This document shows positions 14,260 to 16,241 of a DNA stretch of 16,241 nt, piece after piece (position 1 is the stretch's first letter; every line of letters starts with the position of its first letter). The notes under the pieces are model-generated. The model was not told the DNA's origin, searched no databases, and saw only the letters and a program-made list of their open reading frames with translations. The position numbers were made by a program, and so were the translations under genes. Where the stretch lies: assembly GCA_015493675.1 (NCBI GenBank), contig WGCR01000384.1, positions 1-16,241 of the forward strand, read 5' to 3'. This stretch comes from Anaerolineae bacterium (GTDB taxonomy: Bacteria; Chloroflexota; Anaerolineae; J102).

Positions 14260-15717
14260 TCAGCCATTGGCGATATCGATCTTTTCCTGAATCTCCGAAA
14301 TGATGGGCTGTAAGTCGGGACGACGGGCGGCAAGTTCCTGCAAATCATAATAAGCAACGCCAAAGTAGGTGCTGCGCACCAGCGCATCATCATACTGCAA
14401 CGTCAACTGAATGGCCTCATCATAAGCCTGACGCGCTTCATCATAACGCCCGGCGGCCAATAAATGCAAGGCTTTGTTGAAGGCTAAATCGGGCCGATTG
14501 GACGCCAGCTCCGCCGCCTTGCTGCTGGCCTCCACCGCCGTTTCATAATCGCCCAGCAGATAGGCGGTCCAGCCCAGGTTGCTGAGTAGATAAACATCAT
14601 TGCGTCCCAGCGCCAGCGCCTGCTGATAATCGGCCAGGGCCTGAGTCAAATCATTTTGCTGGTAATAATAGTAGCCGCGGTTGAAGTAGACATCGGCCAG
14701 GGCCTGCTGATCGACGGGCCGGTTCGTGACCGAAAGAAGCCCGATAGCCTGCTCGTACAAAGCCAGCGCCTCATCTCGCTTGCCTTGCTGGGCCTTGATT
14801 TCGGCCAGGGCAAAATAAATCTGCCAGGCATTGGGATGCTCCCGCAATGCCGCTTGCAGGATATCAACGGCCCGATCCGGCTCATTGAGCTGAGCCAGCG
14901 AGGCGGCCAATCCCAAAACCGCGGCCAGAGAATGCGGATCCAGCGTCACGGAGCGATAGAAGAAATCCCGGGCAGCGGGCCAATCCGCCTGGACAGGGCC
15001 GGTAATGTAACCCTGGGCCCACAACAGCGACGAAACAAAGCGATCCATCTCTGTCCGCCGATCCACCGGCGTCACAGTGGGCAACAGGCGTTGCGATAAC
15101 TCGAATGCGCTCAGCGCCTCATCATACTCGCCCCGCCAAAAATGCGTCTGGCCGATAATCCAGTATTGCAGATATTGCAGGGGATGCCCCAGGCCGCGCG
15201 GCGCATAAATATGATAGCGGACGGGCGCAAAATCAGAAATGAGCAACGACCGCCCCTCGCTATCCGATGCCAGAGGCGGCAATGCGTCGGGCGGAATGAA
15301 GTAGACCCAGGCGTCGATATTCCTCTCATCATACACGCCGGTGACAATGACCCGGGCGCGATAAGTCTGGGCCAGTTTGGGAATATCCTTCTCCGGCGGG
15401 GCGTAGTCCAGATTTTCCACGCGATAAGCGCCCTGATAATGAGACGTCTGGCGCAAATCGTTGGCTAATTCGGCGCCGAAATCATATTGCTCGCCTCCCT
15501 CATGCCGGAAGGGAGCGACCAGGATCAAAAATTCATCCGGCCCCGCGGGGGTGATGTCTCTAGCCTTCGTCACGGGTGAAAAAGCAGCCCGGATAAGCAA
15601 GACGCCCGCCACCAGCAGGGCAATGCTGATCACCGCTCCGCCAAAAATAACGCCCAGGCGCAACTTATCATTTCCGTGCAATGATACTTGAAAATCTCTC
15701 AAAATGGGTTGCTGCAA
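14260..15717 (-). CDS. Membrane-anchored TolB-like/TPR repeat protein
   Basis: This 485-aa protein has one transmembrane helix at about residues 21-44 (LGVIFGGAVISIALLVAGVL). A small alpha/beta domain at about 62-160 (FLILVAPFRH..., FGAELANDL, ARVIVTGVYD) resembles the TolB-N/CsgG-like domain found before TPRs in many signalling proteins. From about 185 to the C terminus there are TPR repeats, seen in YDEALSAFELSQRLLP, PDRAVDILQAALREHP, RDEALALYEQAIGL, LTQALADYQQALALG and YDEARQAYDEAIQL. The C-terminal part is likely outside the membrane and acts as a protein-binding scaffold. The start is unusual: an in-frame TGA lies directly before the TTG at 15717, and there is no ATG or GTG near the N terminus. 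TTG at 15717, 15702 or 15681 must be used. No Shine-Dalgarno is evident. Confidence 0.85.
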   Translation of the reverse strand: MQQPILRDFQVSLHGNDKLRLGVIFGGAVISIALLVAGVLLIRAAFSPVTKARDITPAGPDEFLILVAPFRHEGGEQYDFGAELANDLRQTSHYQGAYRVENLDYAPPEKDIPKLAQTYRARVIVTGVYDERNIDAWVYFIPPDALPPLASDSEGRSLLISDFAPVRYHIYAPRGLGHPLQYLQYWIIGQTHFWRGEYDEALSAFELSQRLLPTVTPVDRRTEMDRFVSSLLWAQGYITGPVQADWPAARDFFYRSVTLDPHSLAAVLGLAASLAQLNEPDRAVDILQAALREHPNAWQIYFALAEIKAQQGKRDEALALYEQAIGLLSVTNRPVDQQALADVYFNRGYYYYQQNDLTQALADYQQALALGRNDVYLLSNLGWTAYLLGDYETAVEASSKAAELASNRPDLAFNKALHLLAAGRYDEARQAYDEAIQLTLQYDDALVRSTYFGVAYYDLQELAARRPDLQPIISEIQEKIDIANG

Positions 15718-15760
15718 TCAGCGAAAAAGAGTCATGACGAAAGTTGTCTCCGCTTGAACA

Positions 15761-15773
15761 AACCTGTCAGGTT
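15761..15773. repeat. AACCTGTCAGGTT palindrome in the TPR gene leader
   Basis: A perfect 13-nt odd-centred palindrome lies between the predicted promoter and the TPR start. It could be an operator or a short interspersed palindrome. The ACCT...AGGT frame resembles the arms of the repeat at 10294-10360, but the cores differ. Confidence 0.4.
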
Positions 15774-15832
15774 GACAACAAGATGTCATACATTAGCAAT
15801 TACAAAAAGAAAAACAACATATGCAAGACATA

Positions 15833-15861
15833 ATTGTAGCAGTGATAGTGCGTGAAGACAA
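15833..15861 (-). promoter_or_regulatory. Sigma-70-type promoter upstream of the TPR gene
   Basis: On the minus strand TTGTCT (15856-15861) and TACAAT (15833-15838) are separated by exactly 17 nt, directly downstream of rimM. This is the best promoter match in the window. The start would be near 15826, giving a leader of about 110 nt for the TPR gene that contains the palindrome at 15761-15773. Confidence 0.6.
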
Positions 15862-15887
15862 CAAAAGCCCCCGATTGGAACCTGGCG

Positions 15888-16241
15888 CTACGGCAGCAGC
15901 CCTGGCAACAACGTCACCCGCATCACGCCCTTTTCCACATCCACCTCCTGCACCACCTCGGCAATGGCGGGAAGCAGCGCCTCGCCCCGGGGGCCCTGCA
16001 CGACATACACCTCGTTGGCTCCGGTCCAGATCACCTCGGTCAATTCGCCCAGGAATTCGCCAGCCAGCGTTTCCACGCGCAGTCCCACCAACTCATCCTC
16101 ATAATACTCATTTTCGCCCAGGACCATGGCGTCTTCCCGGGCGACAAAAAGATATTTTCCCCGCAGCGGCTCCACAGCATTTCGATCATCCAGACCCGAG
16201 AATTTGACGAGCAAACCGCCTTTATGAGGCCGCGATGAAAC
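15888..16241 (-). CDS. rimM: Ribosome maturation factor RimM (5' end off the window)
   Basis: The C-terminal ~117 residues of RimM, which binds ribosomal protein S19 and helps mature the 30S head. The frame is open to the window edge and upstream of the internal TTG at 16214 reads RPHKGGLLVKF, a conserved RimM segment, so the gene continues past 16241 and the TTG is not the start. GLDDRNAVEPLRGKYLFVARED follows the N-terminal beta-barrel. The PRC-barrel part contains YEDELVGLRVETLAGEFLGELTEV, NEVYVV and the ending LLPAIAEVVQEVDVEKGVM (given in pieces). In many bacteria rimM lies with rpsP, ffh and trmD; those would be to the right of this window if the order is kept. The gene end and the identification are firm. 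Confidence 0.95.
   Translation of the reverse strand, partial: VSSRPHKGGLLVKFSGLDDRNAVEPLRGKYLFVAREDAMVLGENEYYEDELVGLRVETLAGEFLGELTEVIWTGANEVYVVQGPRGEALLPAIAEVVQEVDVEKGVMRVTLLPGLLP

Overview
The window is moderately GC-rich bacterial chromosomal DNA. All eleven genes I can support lie on the minus strand, so transcription runs from high to low coordinates. Gene content and style suggest a member of the Chloroflexota (Anaerolineae/Caldilineae-like). The clues are a YqeY - 7TM-HD phosphodiesterase - YbeY block, a FolC and a 4Fe-4S type uracil-DNA glycosylase set between hairpin repeats, a very large Ig-like lipoprotein, a TolB-like/TPR membrane protein, and degenerate CACGAAG / CACGGAG / CGCAGA inverted repeats in the gaps. 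The phylum is an inference from style, not from a marker gene.

Layout from high to low coordinates (order of transcription): rimM (5' end cut by the window edge); a gap with a good sigma-70 promoter and a small palindrome; a membrane-anchored TolB-like/TPR protein that apparently starts at TTG; a gap with a CACGAAG-type inverted repeat; an 823-aa lipoprotein of three repeated modules, ending in a textbook rho-independent terminator; a gap with nested inverted repeats; a uracil-DNA glycosylase; a 449-nt gap carrying three different inverted repeats; folC, whose last residues are written by another repeat; then a tight run lon - membrane-anchored hypothetical - AlbA_2/HATPase_c_4 regulator - yqeY - pgpH - ybeY, with 18 to 30 nt gaps except before pgpH, where 161 nt contain a perfect TATAAT.

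The lon-to-ybeY run looks like one operon with an internal promoter. It combines protein quality control (Lon), a GatB/YqeY-domain protein, c-di-AMP turnover (PgpH-type HD phosphodiesterase) and rRNA maturation (YbeY). The order yqeY, pgpH/yqfF, ybeY/yqfG is a stripped-down version of the Bacillus arrangement. I see no CRISPR array, tRNA, rRNA, insertion sequence, prophage or defence system.

The most notable material is the repeat content: at least four related degenerate inverted repeats, one apparently nested inside another and one forming the 3' end of folC; a 20-bp perfect inverted repeat whose arms are themselves palindromic; and the three-module lipoprotein with one cysteine pair per module. 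None of these amounts to a clearly new enzymatic system.
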